Origin: Spizellomyces punctatus DAOM BR117
Taxonomy: Eukaryota > Chytridiomycota > Chytridiomycetes > Spizellomycetales > Spizellomycetaceae
Length of the DNA stretch: 64,000 nt
Assembly: GCF_000182565.1 (NCBI RefSeq)
Contig: NW_015971539.1
Coordinates: forward strand, 443,392 to 507,391
Reading direction: 5' to 3'
Shown here piece by piece: positions 13,689 through 27,866 of the stretch (the stretch's first letter is position 1; every line of letters starts with the position of its first letter). Made by a program: the position numbers and the translations under genes. The notes beneath the pieces are model-generated. The model had not been told where the DNA came from. It made no database searches and worked only from the letters and a program-made list of their open reading frames with translations.

Positions 13689-15479
13689 ATGTTTTCCTCC
13701 ATGACATTAGATTATGTTCCATCAACAAAATCCTTAGACGATACCGACGACATCGTCTTTCTTGGGCCACTATGTTCCACGCAACAGTACAAGTATCTAG
13801 CAGGAGATACCAATTTCCACAGGCGAAAAACTTTATTGAATTATCCGCCACTGATATCGGGAGGAACAGTCCACGATAATGCAGGGAAAGCTTGGCAGGA
13901 GGCCGGGCACGATACTGAGACAAATAATAGAGCAGCAGTTCAAATTCAGCGATGTTTTCGTGGATGGTCTTGCCGTAGAGCATTTCGGAGTAAACGAAAC
14001 GCAGCTATTTGCATACAGCGCGTAACGCGAGGTTGGCTATGTCGAAAGCAAGAGGATCGGCGAAGAAGAGCTGCCATAGTACTTCAGCAGCTAGTGAGAT
14101 GCCATTTATGTCGAAGAGATTTCCTAATAACCCGGAAAACAACGATTCAGCTGCAAAGCTTGATTCGAAGGTCCTCTTTGCGAAGAAAGTTCTTGGCCAC
14201 CCGCCGCGCCGTCATCCTGATACAATCTTATGTACGTGCATGGCTCTGTCGAAGGAGGTATGCAGAGCAAAGGCGAAAAGTACTTTTAGCTCAGAAATGG
14301 ATACGAGGAAGCATCTGTAAAAGAAGATACGCCACAACCCGACGAGCAGCTCTCACGATTCAAGCTGCTGCCCGCAATTGGCTATTGCGAAGGAAGCAGC
14401 AAACTGCGGTGCTTGAAATTCAACGAATAGTACGAGGATGGATAGCACGACGGCGATACAACGAACTAAGATCGGCAGTGCATCTCATCCAAATGCGCAG
14501 AAAGGGTGTGATAGAGCGAACGGCGTATCTACGATGTCAAGCTAGCGCCTCCACCATTCAGTCCTGGTTCCGCTCAGTGGTTGCTCGCAGGCATTTCTTG
14601 AGAAAGAGAAACGCTGCCTTATATATACAAAAATGGTGGAGACAAGTGAAAGTGACGGTAACCGAGCGTCCAGCGCGAGAAAGCGAGATCCAAAACTCGA
14701 CGGAAGTGGACATTCGCGCACAGCGTCGAGCGACTATTGCTGCAGCTTTGCAGTTGATCCGTGATAAAAAGCGAAAGTTGCAAGCTCAGATGGAGAATAC
14801 TGGACAGAACCCTACCCCCGACGTCATCAAATCCCCCGACACGGCCACAAACACAACCCGCGACCCTAGCCCCAATCAAAATTCTCACTCCATCACACCA
14901 ATTGACGATCCCTTCACGGACACGACACATCTATCTGCACTATCCCCGGCCACACTTGACCGCGTCACAAGAGATAATAATGTGAAAAACGCTGGTTACA
15001 AATGCCGATTATCTTTTACGGTTGTTAAGAGACCACCACCAGTGTCCCCGACCAGCAGACTGAAGCAGCGGATAGAAGATAGACACAAGTCCGGGGAACC
15101 ATGGGAGCTTAGGGGTGGTGAAGAAGATATGTGGGACTCTTCTGAAAACAGCAAAACACGTCGACTACAGTGGCGACATAACCTTGTGTCCTTTGTGGAG
15201 TTTGATCCGAAAGAAAAAGTGGCGGCTGTTTCCGGCTCCGAGCGTCCTCCCAGTGCTCCTCAACGGCTGTCACTCAAGCCGTCGATATGCAGCGAACCTC
15301 ACCCATACGAAGCAATCCCTTCTCCAGAACTAAAAAAGGTCGAAGTTATGATAGAGAGATTCGTTTCTCCAAGTCCTCCTCGTAAGCCAAAAGGAAAGAC
15401 CCGCGGCGGGAGCTCGCCAGGTCGTGGGCGGGGAGGAAAAAGGCTTTCCGTTGGAAAGCCACAGAGGGTTAAAAAGTAA
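13689..15479 (+). CDS. Multi-IQ-motif protein
   Basis: Single-exon gene of 596 residues. Residues about 82-330 hold ten to eleven tandem IQ-type units spaced about 22-25 residues. Examples are AAVQIQRCFRGWSCRRAF, AVILIQSYVRAWLCRRRY, AVLEIQRIVRGWIARRRY and SASTIQSWFRSVVARRHF. IQ motifs form long helices that bind calmodulin or centrin-like light chains, as in ASPM/Abnormal spindle and myosin necks, but no calponin-homology or motor domain is present. The C-terminal 260 residues are Ser/Pro/Lys-rich and probably disordered, with a basic GR/K-rich end. Several units have lost a core residue (HLIQMRRKGVIERT, CHLCRRDF). It is convergent with IFT140, with only 30 bp between stops. A cytoskeletal or centriolar scaffold role is an inference. 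Confidence 0.85.
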   Translation: MFSSMTLDYVPSTKSLDDTDDIVFLGPLCSTQQYKYLAGDTNFHRRKTLLNYPPLISGGTVHDNAGKAWQEAGHDTETNNRAAVQIQRCFRGWSCRRAFRSKRNAAICIQRVTRGWLCRKQEDRRRRAAIVLQQLVRCHLCRRDFLITRKTTIQLQSLIRRSSLRRKFLATRRAVILIQSYVRAWLCRRRYAEQRRKVLLAQKWIRGSICKRRYATTRRAALTIQAAARNWLLRRKQQTAVLEIQRIVRGWIARRRYNELRSAVHLIQMRRKGVIERTAYLRCQASASTIQSWFRSVVARRHFLRKRNAALYIQKWWRQVKVTVTERPARESEIQNSTEVDIRAQRRATIAAALQLIRDKKRKLQAQMENTGQNPTPDVIKSPDTATNTTRDPSPNQNSHSITPIDDPFTDTTHLSALSPATLDRVTRDNNVKNAGYKCRLSFTVVKRPPPVSPTSRLKQRIEDRHKSGEPWELRGGEEDMWDSSENSKTRRLQWRHNLVSFVEFDPKEKVAAVSGSERPPSAPQRLSLKPSICSEPHPYEAIPSPELKKVEVMIERFVSPSPPRKPKGKTRGGSSPGRGRGGKRLSVGKPQRVKK

Positions 15480-15509
15480 TGTACAATATAAATTTGCTCA
15501 ATCTATGCA

Positions 15510-18500
15510 CTATTCCCCGTTCATTATCTCTTCGTCTATCACCTCGTCCCCGCCGCCGCTACCTCGTTGCTCTTCTCCAGGATGTTCTAATGCTTGGACC
15601 ATCCGCCCATCAATATAGTATTCGACATTGATATTTGCGACACTCCTCCGCATCCTGTCGAGAAGATTTCGGGCTTGGTCATAATACCCGTTGGCATAAT
15701 GCGATTCAATCATTAGAGCAAATATATCCCCCAGACGAACTGCGTCCTGTTTGTGCTACGGGCTTAGTCTTCGGTAAACACCAAAATATGTAGCAGAGGA
15801 CAAACATACATCAATATCGGAAACATGCAACAGCTCTTCACAGATTTTGAACATTGTTACAGTATCTGTTTTTGCATATTGTCTGGCTTCCACAAACTGA
15901 CTGACACAGTCGATTTTCTGTGTCAGTGACCGACTTCGGAGGATGGTATTAGGGGAGCTCTGATCTTTCAGTTTTGTCATACACTTCCATGCTTCTTTCA
16001 AAGCAGCCAAAGCCTGCGATACAACAAAATGAGGATTGTGTGATTTCAAAATGACACTGCTCGCTATCTCACCTTCTCATAATTTTGGTATTCATCAATC
16101 TCAACCTGAGCGCAAGCTTCATAAAACGCGGCGAGCGACTCTAAAGCTTTGCCCTGAAAGCCCGGCCAACCATTATGATACCGCTAAGACATGCTACCAA
16201 ATTAAACCTAAAGACCAATACCTTTGTGTAAAACGTGATAATTGCTTTCATAATTTGTGTATCATTTCTCCAGTCTAATGTTTGTAGGTAGTTAGCTGCT
16301 AGTACGAAAATGTCACGTTGCTTGGGCCCGGACACATCTGCCGATGAAATATCAAGCGTTACCGATAGCTTTTAACAGTTACTACAGCATCGGCACTCAC
16401 TGGCGAAGAATAGGATCTTCTCTGTATCACCGGACTTCAACAGTGCTTTCATAGCTTTCATCCGGTCGCCAGCCTATGTATGACAGGCAATAAGTTCAGA
16501 GCCCCAATATGATCATATTCATCGTTACGGTACGAACCTGAGTATACTTTTTGCACGCGAGATGATATGATCCTTGCTCCATGCAACAGTCCGCTACTCT
16601 GAGCAGGGCTTCTTTCGCGGATCGGTCTTGGTCATCATTCGCGGGGATTGGTATTGCGTCCGCCATCTCTTCAGTGACAACAATGCCATGTGTAGCACAA
16701 ATATCCAAAGCCTTTGCGCACACATCAACCCACGTCCTTAGTAAGGTTTCGTGCGCAGACAATGTTCATGCGCAAGCATACCTCATCGAATTTTCGAGCC
16801 AACATTAAAAGCCGAACTGCGCGCTCGAACTGGGAATTCTGGATAAAGAATGAAGCGCATTTTTGGAGAACAGTTGGATCGGTGTTACTATCAAAGTCTT
16901 GTTCTATGTGGGGGTCATGCAATGTGAGAGCGAAAGACTTAGTATATCTGAACTACTTTTGAACAGGAAGACCGTACCTATATCCTCCAGCATAGCAGGT
17001 TGATTTGTTTGAAAGCACAGGTCAATTGCCCTGCCCAGATTGCCCCCGCGGTGATACAGGCTGATTGCCTTTTCCAAATGTTTGCCCGATTTCTCGAAAT
17101 ATCTAGTCAGCGAACGGTGTCAGTATCGGAGCACGATGAACACTCCAATTAACACCAATACCTTGCAACATCCACCAGAGCCTGCGGAGAGGCTTGTAAT
17201 GCTAGATGCATCAGCTCATTATCCAATCGGTGCTCTTTTGCGAGCCTAATGGCATGGTTGTAACATTTCGCTTTCGCGTAGAATGAGATGGCATCCGCTA
17301 GCTATTTCCCGGACGAGGTTTATTTTAGTCTCTGAAGTTCGATAAGAGAACTCCGTGGGTTCATTAGTGGTCAGGCTTACCTTGGATTCTGTCTCAAAAT
17401 AATGTGCAATGTGGTATGCAGCAGCCGGACTATTCGCTTTCTCAGCGATATCAATTGCCTGAAACGTGACATATGAGCATCGCCACAGAGCAGCAGTTTA
17501 GACTCATCCAAAACATTCCACCTCACCCGCTCAATGTCTCCCGATAAACAGTGTATCCGCACTATCGATAGTGTATCGCCAGCCAGCTCGTAATATCGCA
17601 ATGCAGAGTCCAAATCCCCATGGGATTCGGAAAACTGGCCCCACCATTTTTTCAGTAGCTTCCAAGGAGCAAATCATTCAAAATCTTGCAGCCTATTATG
17701 AAATTCCGTGGGACGGACCTTACCTTGTTCTCAGAAGTAGTAATATACTTTTCGAGTTCTGGAACTTCATTTTTTCCAAGTAGCATGCGAGGAATTTCAA
17801 AACTTGATCCATTCCAATTAAATATTTTAGCGTGAAGGGGCAGGCAATGCTACCAAGGTACTTGCATCATACCTATGTGTAAAAGACTTCTCGAATGCCG
17901 CCACTGCACCACTCGTATCGCCCAACTCCTCCAAGTAGCAGGCAAAATTGTAAAAGGTCGATCGAAGGTGGATGCGGTCATGGGTTGCGGCAATTTGAAG
18001 CGCCTTTTCCCATTGACAGGTTGCCTAGCCAAGCTCCATGTTAGCAAGTTATCACAAGATGATATGGTGCCACACTCACCTGATAGAATCGATTAAGGAG
18101 GTCATATCGGCCGCAAGAAAGATACAAGGACTCAACATCGTCGTTCATACCTGCCAGGAATTCACACTTGTTAAATATCATAACGCATGCTGTCGTGCTC
18201 ATGGATACTTACCCAGATGCAATGCAACGATGGCGGCCTTCAATTCCGGTGGACCAGTTGGATCGACTTGATGCAGCGCGTGAACGGCTTTCGCATTTCC
18301 CATGTTCGATAAACACAGGGTTGCCACATCGATCCGCTTGGTCTTTACACACATCTTAGCCATGGTTTCCCAGACGTTTGTGCTTTTAATGAGTTTCAAA
18401 GCCTGTTGTATTGGCAATAAATCAGCACACACGCTAGAAAGACTCTTCCTTTTTGATTTCACACCTTTAAGGATTCATCCATGTTACCAACGGCGATATG

Positions 18501-21500
18501 AAAGCTGAAATCGATCATCGCTTTCATTGTGGCCGTATCGGTGTTTTCCAAACCCTCAAAGTCACGCGCTACTACGCTGGACACCATATTCATGTCATCC
18601 GGTTCTTCTTGCGTACTTCCCTGCGAGAACTGAACGATGAATATGGTACATTGCCAATTTTGTAGTATATATACCATACCTTAATGTAATAGAGAAATGG
18701 CATATATATCCCAAAGAGGGCATCGGAGTTGGGAATAGTTGTGGTTATGTCATGTAACGTTATTCCGTAGTCAGAAGTTACGAAAAAGGAGACAATCTAG
18801 CGAATAACAGTTAATATGTGATGTCTCTTGTCACATAAATATATCTAGGGTACCTGGGAGGTCGGGGCAGCTGTTGTCAGCGTGTCTGGTCCTGTGTCTT
18901 CTAAAATGCATATATATATATATGAAGAAATCAGAAATTTATATCGGTTGGTTGAACGTACGGGATGGTGTTGCATATCCTTCGCTTTGACACACAAGAA
19001 TCCTCGGGTCTTCCCAGTCCCAGAAATGAGACACCGGCTGTCGGCCACATGAGTATGAATATCAACCCCTAAATAGGCATGCTTCTGAAGACAACATACT
19101 AACCATTTGACCATGTTCTTTCATGTCAAACGCTAGTATGACATCTTTCTCGACATCATAGACATAGACCTTGGTGTCAAATTGCTGCAGCTGGGTCGCG
19201 CCTACTTTCAAGATAGGTGAGATAACACATCCATCAAGCTTGCAGACAAAGTCGACGCTTACCCTTGACTGGGACGCACGCTAAGAAACTGATCATTGTT
19301 CCATTGGCATTACATTTGGCCGATGCAATTGAATGTATACCAAGGGCGCTATAGGACAGTACAATTAAAACGGGAATGGAGCACATGTTGCAACAATTCT
19401 CGACTTACTCGTCAATCCGCTTGGAGACTAGTTGCTTTGGTTCCCGGTGCGACGTGCTGAACAGTTTCAGATAGTTTCGGGAAGTCGTCTACATCACATG
19501 CATGTAGTCAGCAGTTGTTCTCCTTTAGCACAACTGGCCATCTTACAATGAGGAGGAGGGATGGAACTGTCTCGATCAAAGTGATATCGCCTTCAGATTC
19601 TGGAAGGCTGAGGACAGACTTGGTCACCCCTTGATGATTACAAACGTCCACTCGATTAGACTTTGCAACGTAAATAAATTGGTCGTCGAGATTTATTATA
19701 TTGCTCTCCGCCGCAAACGTGGCACTAGCCACAGACATTGGTCCACCTAAAGAGTGACGTTCATACGACAATCAAAAGGTTACTTAAAAGCGGGTACTGA
19801 CCTCCAATATCCTCTCCGTCATTCCAAGAAGCGAGGAAATAATCCAGCCGGTTTCCACTTGCAGTCAGGGGAAGGTCAAGTGATTGATCACTGTTAGCTA
19901 CTGAGCCCAGGTTTCGTATTGGTTGCCCGGCTGATATACATCAATCATAATGGCTTATAGTGCGTGGACACAGTTTGCTTACCATCCGAGTATTCTTGGA
20001 CCTCAATTGTCGTACCACTCCATACAGCAAAGAGATTTCTCGAAAGGGCCAGCCCTTTGATGCGAAGATCAACTGTGCGCGCAATCGGCCTCTACAATCG
20101 GATACGTTCATAAGAGTATCTCGGCGTCTAATGTTCCAAAACTCACCTTTCCCCCAGGATAGATGATAACTTTACTTTGCTCCACCTGTACAATGGCATT
20201 TCTTCCCCAGAGCTTTTTGCGGAGTACCTGCTCCGTGAGGATTTTCAAGCCCGACCGTTTACGAGCCCCCAAAAGCCCAGATTGTGCACCTGAATAATCC
20301 ACATTATCTTCAAAATGCTTCTGAATGATATATTGATGATGGCCTTCTTACCCCAGGCAATCCCTTCCACAGCACCACCCAGATTGGTCTTACTTATTGG
20401 CTACGGATGATGTGCGATATGGTTTTGGAAACCGCAATGGTGCGTCGGCTACTAGTTCTCCTTCTTACCTCCCATGTTTGTACACCCATGCCTTCGGCTT
20501 CAGGAACATAACGGGCCTTCCACATCATCACATGGCCAGAGTCGGTGCCGGCTGTATAAATCCAGAAGAGGCGTTATAGTGGCGCATCGCCGGTCGACAT
20601 TTTCCGTCATGAGCCTACCAGCAAGCATGTTTCTAGAATTACTAAAAGCTATGCAATTGATGCGAACTTTCTCCATTCCTTTGAATCGGAGTACTTTAGC
20701 AAGTTGGAGTGTGTGGGATATACCCTCATGGCTATACAATACCTGTCATACTCAGGACACTATTTTCCTCGTTTTCAATATCCCAAATCCAAATAGGTTG
20801 TCCGCCAACAGAAAGTGCGAGTATCGCGGGACCAGCCCAAGTAGCAATTACAGCTCTGTTGTCGGCTTTAGCGGATGTGCTCAGTTTCATCTATATCTAC
20901 GTTGGTAAGAAGCTGAAAACCTTTTACAACTATGAACGCTCACGTATACACACCTGGGACTCCTGTGTCATCTTTCCGTCACTTGCCAGACTATACTGGT
21001 GAAGTAAAAGGTCGTTGGTAATGATTACGACCATATCTTTATGTTCCAACATTAACAACGTGGCGATTTGTGAGGTGGTTGACGCGCTTTCTGTGCAGTG
21101 ACCCATATCATCGGCGTAGTGAATGGAGCCATTAGTGGTTGAGAGGAAAAATGGGGGAGAAGTGCCTGAACTATAACAACGTCTTAGCAACGCGTCAAAG
21201 GTTCCATCGGAACTGCAAATCATACCGCAAGTCCAACTCTTGCCGATGCGAGCGAAAAATGCAATGCGTAATACTGTTGTGCAAGCGGTACTGGCACAAG
21301 ATGGAGAGTCTACCCCGAGGATCCACTTTCCACACTACCACATCACCATCCTAGGTAAACTTGATGAGCGATGAGAATATTTGGCACATCCCCACCTATG
21401 ATGGCTTGCCTCGTCACCCGTTACAAGCCGGTTCCCTAATGGACTCCACTCAACCACAGTTATACTTGATCCGTGAACATTCCCCTCTCGCAAGACCGCT

Positions 21501-21799
21501 TCTGCATCGGACCATATGCCAACAGTGCCTGATTGGAATGTATCAGCCTCCACAAGTTTGAGAGTGTAAAGAAACTCAATCACACCATTTGACCAGCTAA
21601 TGGCTAGGAGCTTTCGGGATGGATGCCACCTCAATATTACACTCCCTGGCACTCGACAGATATCCGCCTGTGGACGCTTTTGACCTTCCTCATCAAATAG
21701 ATCGACTCTCCCATCTTTGTTCGCGGCGGCTAGAGCGGGGAAGGCGGAGTGAACTGCCAATGCAGTATAGTCCCCATCTATTGTCTGGTCGTACCACAT
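15510..21799 (-). CDS. IFT140: Intraflagellar transport protein 140 (IFT-A core subunit)
   Basis: Core subunit of the IFT-A complex, which drives retrograde transport and membrane-protein entry in cilia. It is a long gene with about 20 or more short exons. The N-terminal WD40 half runs from about 21.8 to 18.8 kb: [54 protein letters not shown], and [15 protein letters not shown] in the second propeller. The TPR-like half follows: [109 protein letters not shown], and the acidic tail [14 protein letters not shown]. The order matches animal IFT140 throughout. The start at 21799 matches the family N terminus; an in-frame ATG at 21919 would add 40 residues. I did not resolve every exon boundary. 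Its presence implies a motile flagellated stage. Confidence 0.93.
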
Positions 21800-21862
21800 C
21801 TCTATGCAGCGGAAAGATGGACGGTGCTCTGTGCCAGCAGAAAAAGTTGAACAAGTATGGAG

Positions 21863-21876
21863 GACGCGTTCGCGTC
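21863..21876. promoter_or_regulatory. Inverted repeat between IFT140 and PET127
   Basis: GACGCG-TT-CGCGTC, 6-bp arms with a 2-bp gap, sits in the 167 bp between the divergent start codons of IFT140 and PET127. The symmetry suggests a dimeric factor site, but no family is assigned. Confidence 0.3.
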
Positions 21877-21966
21877 TTCTCATGTAATCAATCTGGTTCA
21901 AATGTTCGTCCAGCTGCATTGGTTTGGTCGATTAAGAGCCCAAGATAGAGCAGCCTGGACAGTGAA

Positions 21967-24584
21967 ATGACGGCGAGAGCAGTGATCCATCCGGCATGTC
22001 GCCTAGTGCTCCACCGTCGCTCGAGCTCTGGCGCAGCCTGGAAGCATCTGTCGGAGATTTTGCCATCGAAACCCCCTGTGGTAGCAAAGTCCGTCGCCCA
22101 GAAAACGGAAGATCTCCGAAAGCTTGCTGCCAGCTTTCTTGAGGCCAGCAAGAGGTCAAGCCAAGGTCGGCCCCAAAACCCACAGGATACAGCGGACACT
22201 GTTATCGAATTACTCAAAGCACATAAAGGAGATACTCTGTCTGTCGGCGCTGGGCATGCGCTGCAACATACGACCGTTCCAAAAGAGGTCAGTAATTCTT
22301 AGGTCCAGCCTCACACCGATATTAGGCTGAACCATTTGTCTGTATTCCACATGGAAGGAGCCATTGAAGGTAAATCTGCCATCGAGACCACCTACGCAAA
22401 AGCCTTCAGTAGATCACACCGCGGGAGCCTGTGATACCGCTCCCCCAACCCCGTCAGACGGCGTTGAACAGCGGAAGCCACAACAGAAGGTGAGATTCTC
22501 TAGTAATTGCGGTATTTCATCAACTGCAGAGACTTACCTTCTCGACAGCCACGAACACCTCGCGCAAAATGGCAAACTGTGACACCATTTCCTTTCAATT
22601 ACCAAGGTTGATAGTATATGAATAGCTATTAGCTTAACTCCAGCTAACTCAGCTTAGCCGTTGAGAGAACGGACGATGCGATAACTCCAACATTAGCCCA
22701 TGGATTGGACCGTGTGCTTTTCAAGTAAGCACCCAAATTATCTGATCAATCCATTTCGGCGAACTATAACATCTCGGTGCAGCCCAGGTCCACATTTCTT
22801 GCAAGATTCCGAGACAGATATATTCAATTTTGACCCATGGTTAAAGAATATCCTACAACCAGACGACTTCGACTATGATGCGCTGCCTCCGTACGTGATC
22901 GCATCACAAGACTCGGTGCGTTAATCATGACTGTCAGCCATTACCAGGATGCTAAAGTTGTGATTTTCCAGTCGTTATTGGCCCTTAGCAAAAAGCAGCG
23001 GAAACGTTACGTGTCTTCGACGTCTTCGATCACTGGTCTGCTGTCGCAGTTATATTTGTTGATCTCCAACCAGAAGCCAATCAATACATCGTCTTTTTCA
23101 CCGTGTTTCCAAGAGGAGGTGAATTGAATGGCGCCGAAAGCGGAACATGGTTATGTGTACGGTACTTACTAACTCACCAAAGCCCGCTGACTTTACAACA
23201 ACCTCTCGGGCTCCCATGTCAGTTGTGCTTCGGCATTTTGACGGAGGATACGCCATAGATCTCGAGAAGCCTGACGACGACGACGATTGGAACGTGATGA
23301 TGAGCTTGGTGTGTGCGCAACTTATCAAAGCATATATGCGATAAGAGCTAACCCGGATCACCACCAAATAGGGCAAATCCATGGAGAAGATGTTGACGGT
23401 CCCACCTGCGGAGTTTGAGAAATATCACAAAGTCAATTCTACACAATTTGCCGAAAAGACACCGCAGAAAGAGGCATATCATTATGCGACGGTCGGTAGG
23501 ATTTTTATAGTTTTCCAAACCCTTCTGTAACACGGATCAATGGTAGGCAGAAGGATTTCTTCTCCGAGCTCAGATTGATTGCCACGATGCGCGATTACCA
23601 AAAAAGACTTTCGATCTTAAAACAAGAGCAACTGTGGCCATTCGCATGGATCCCGTCAACTACTTGGTAAGCGCAGTGGGTCCCTGCCTCTCATTCGCGT
23701 GGTTAATCAATACCATTCCTAGAGCAATATTGATTACAAGCTAACTTCGGTAACGGGCCGATATCAGTCTTTTGAAAGTGAACTGTTCGACATGCTACGA
23801 TCGGCCTTTTTGAAGTATAGGTACATTTTACATATTCCGTAGGTCTGTTCGCAAGGCAATTAACATTTGTAAACAGCTTCCAGGCTCGCATCGGTGACAT
23901 GGACGGTATCTTTGTTTGCTATCATAATACAGCTGAAGTATTCGGTTTTCAATATCTGCCTATGGGAGAAATGGATAGGCTACTGTTTGGGAACACGGCA
24001 TATGCCGAGCAAGCGTTTGCGCTTTCAATAAAAGTTTTACAAGCGGTTCTAGACGTCATTACCAGCAAGTATCGCGGACAGGTAAGGGTGTGTGTTTTCA
24101 AGGTCAGTTTCAACTCATTGGTTTGATCAAACGGTAATCATCAGGATATCCGACTTACGCTCGCACGAGAGGGCGGCGAAAATGTAAGTCTCATGCAGTA
24201 AACCGGTACTTGTTGTTCATCTTGATTGATCATACGTGTATTTAGACTTCTCTTGCATTCTTTGCTGATCCCGTAATGGATTTCGAGATCATGGAAGATG
24301 GAGGCTATGTGTCTCCTCCCGAGCTCAGCAAATTCGAATTACAATGTCGCTCAATCCTGAATGGTGCAGAAGAACCGAGTTATTTCGACATTGCTGCGGA
24401 TGGGTCGGATACTTGGGAGCTGCAGTACAAGATCAAACAGGCCAATATCTCACTGATGCAACTATATGATGAGTACGAGAGATTGAGAAACAGGTGCTCA
24501 AATCTGAAACCCTTTGTTCCAACAAAGGGGCACAAGATTTTTGTCAATAGATTGCGCAAAAAGGCGAATTTAGATCTATATTGA
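21967..24584 (+). CDS. PET127: Pet127-like mitochondrial RNA-processing protein
   Basis: Fungal Pet127 is membrane-associated in mitochondria and is needed for 5' trimming and stability of mitochondrial RNAs. The start is at 21967; the first ~40 residues (MTARAVIHPACRLVLHRRSS) form an arginine-rich, acid-free presequence. Family blocks appear in order over several exons: AHGLDRVLF, GPHFLQDSETDIFNFDPWL, DDFDYDALPPYVIASQD, KRYVSSTSSITGLLSQLYLL, RAPMSVVLRHFDGGYAIDLE, GKSMEKMLTVPPAEFEKYHK, and a C-terminal half with IGDMDGIFVCYHNTAEVFGF and FADPVMDFEIMEDGGYVSPP. The STSS motif and the GGYAIDLE block are hallmarks of the family. About nine to ten exons are implied; I did not fix every join, especially between 22.5 and 22.7 kb. 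It is divergent from IFT140. Confidence 0.88.
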
Positions 24585-24904
24585 TCGGATTCGTATTTCG
24601 GTGTCGATAGTCAGCGACGTTGGTAGAGTTTCAGTATATTTTATATTATTTATCTATTACAATAGCAATTGCTTTTTTAAAGATGCAGATCTGCCCTTGC
24701 TCATTTCATCTGGAGAAATGCCGATGAAACTGAATTCAAATACCTCTAATTCTGATTCTTTGGAAACAGCAGCAGGCAGTGGTAGGACACTAAGGTTGCA
24801 ATCCGATCAATGATGGATGAGTCACTGTTGCTATGAGAACAGTACATCAACTTGCATCTATCTTCTCTCAACTCCAAACCGTTACCTGCTCGATAATTGT
24901 CAAC
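24585..24904. other. Intergenic, PET127 3' flank and ARG4 promoter
   Basis: 320 bp between the PET127 stop and the ARG4 start, AT-rich in its first half. The last 80 bp before ARG4 are pyrimidine-rich, as expected of a fungal 5' UTR. No other feature was seen. Confidence 0.5.
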
Positions 24905-26652
<1,748 letters not shown>

Positions 26653-26999
26653 CCGCAGTTCCTTGTGTTACATCCGAAAGTGTGCGCCTGGCACCTTGTG
26701 GTTGGACAATGAAATATGACATTTTGTAGATTCATAGCATGAAATATGAGGATGCACTCCAAAATATATGAGTACATTGCAACACCAATGATGCAACAAT
26801 GAGTTTCTGAATCCATGGTGTCGAAGAAGAATGGTTGCACGTTGTATTGCCGCTAACCGAACGTCACCATATGAAAGCAAGTTTCAGAGGCGCAGAGGGA
26901 GGATTCGTTTACAGAATGTAAACTGCTTGTCCGTACCCTCTGCTACTCCATTGTATATACCTTACAGCCGAAGAGGAACAAGCTGAGGTCCGTACAAGA
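26653..26999. other. Intergenic, convergent 3' ends of ARG4 and BET1
   Basis: 347 bp between two stop codons on opposite strands, AT-rich, with no recognisable gene. It is expected to carry both 3' UTRs. Confidence 0.6.
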
Positions 27000-27472
27000 T
27001 CATTTTTTGTATCGAAAGAGATAGATGTACAAGAACACAGCGAGCACGAAAAAGATGAGATACCACATCCATCGCCCGTTTTGTGTTCGTGCCATGATCT
27101 TTAGTCTTCTCATAGTCGCACCCAACAGTCCACCGCTCTTTTCAAAGTCATTTTCCATATCTCGTAATGCCCCCAATTGATATGTCACCTCCTCTCCTAT
27201 TTGAAGAGATATCTAAAAATCATAAAGCTGTTAATGTGAGGATCTTCAGCAGTGCCTTCAAGCAAATCTGAAGGTTCCAAACATGCCTGTTTCAACTCTG
27301 TTATCTTATTCCCGAGTAGGTCAACGTGGTCGTCATTTCTTTGTTCAAATGCATAGTGATGGGAATTTGTGTGCGCATCTGGTGAGGTGTTCCATGCCGT
27401 TTCACCAGAGGTATGCGGTTGTGGTTTCAGACTCCCTTGATAAGCACGGGCTGTTCTTGACCGATGTGACAT
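27000..27472 (-). CDS. BET1: Qc-SNARE BET1 (ER-Golgi transport)
   Basis: Tail-anchored SNARE for fusion of ER-derived vesicles with the Golgi. Exons are 27472-27287 and 27212-27000, giving 132 residues (yeast 142). After a disordered N terminus the SNARE motif runs YAFEQRNDDHVDLLGNKITE, LKQ joined to ISLQIGEEVTYQLGALRDME, then NDFEKSGGLLGATMRRLKIM. A C-terminal anchor follows (WMWYLIFFVLAVFLYIYLF) with a short basic end, RYKK. The zero-layer glutamine falls at SLQIGEEV/TYQLG as expected for Qc-SNAREs. The only intron appears to use a GC donor (CAG|GCATGT) with a TTTTTAG acceptor; no GT donor near this position restores the SNARE frame. Confidence 0.9.
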
Positions 27473-27866
27473 TATACCAATTGTTGGTTTAGGGCTAATG
27501 GTAGAAGTGTTTTGGTTTGAAGCAAGTCAAAAGCTGGGCGGACTGGGGGATCATCGTTGCACACATAATCCACGTGATGCACTTTTGGCTTAGCTGCGTG
27601 CAAATTGCGTGTTGATTGCGTTCCTCACTGCCCAAACGACCACCGACTAAAGCCGTCATCGCACAGACATCTTGTTGTCAAAAAGTACGTCACTTTCAGA
27701 TATCAGATTGTAATAAAGACAATTGTCCTTTCTCCATCGGACGCTGTAAAGTAGTTTCCAATCTGCGTGAACCCTCATCGTCTTTATACTTGCCCAAGAG
27801 CGTTATCATTCAGTGGCTCTCCGCATGGGGACCCATACAGCAGCCCACCGTTTCGCTCCATTTTTT
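27473..27866. promoter_or_regulatory. Divergent promoter region of BET1 and the BTB gene
   Basis: 394 bp between divergent start codons. It contains one E-box CACGTG at 27571-27576. No coding exon is evident in either direction. Confidence 0.4.

Noticed and set aside
20397-20908. Plus-strand frames inside IFT140
   Set aside because: They are antisense to conserved WD40 exons and show no family resemblance.
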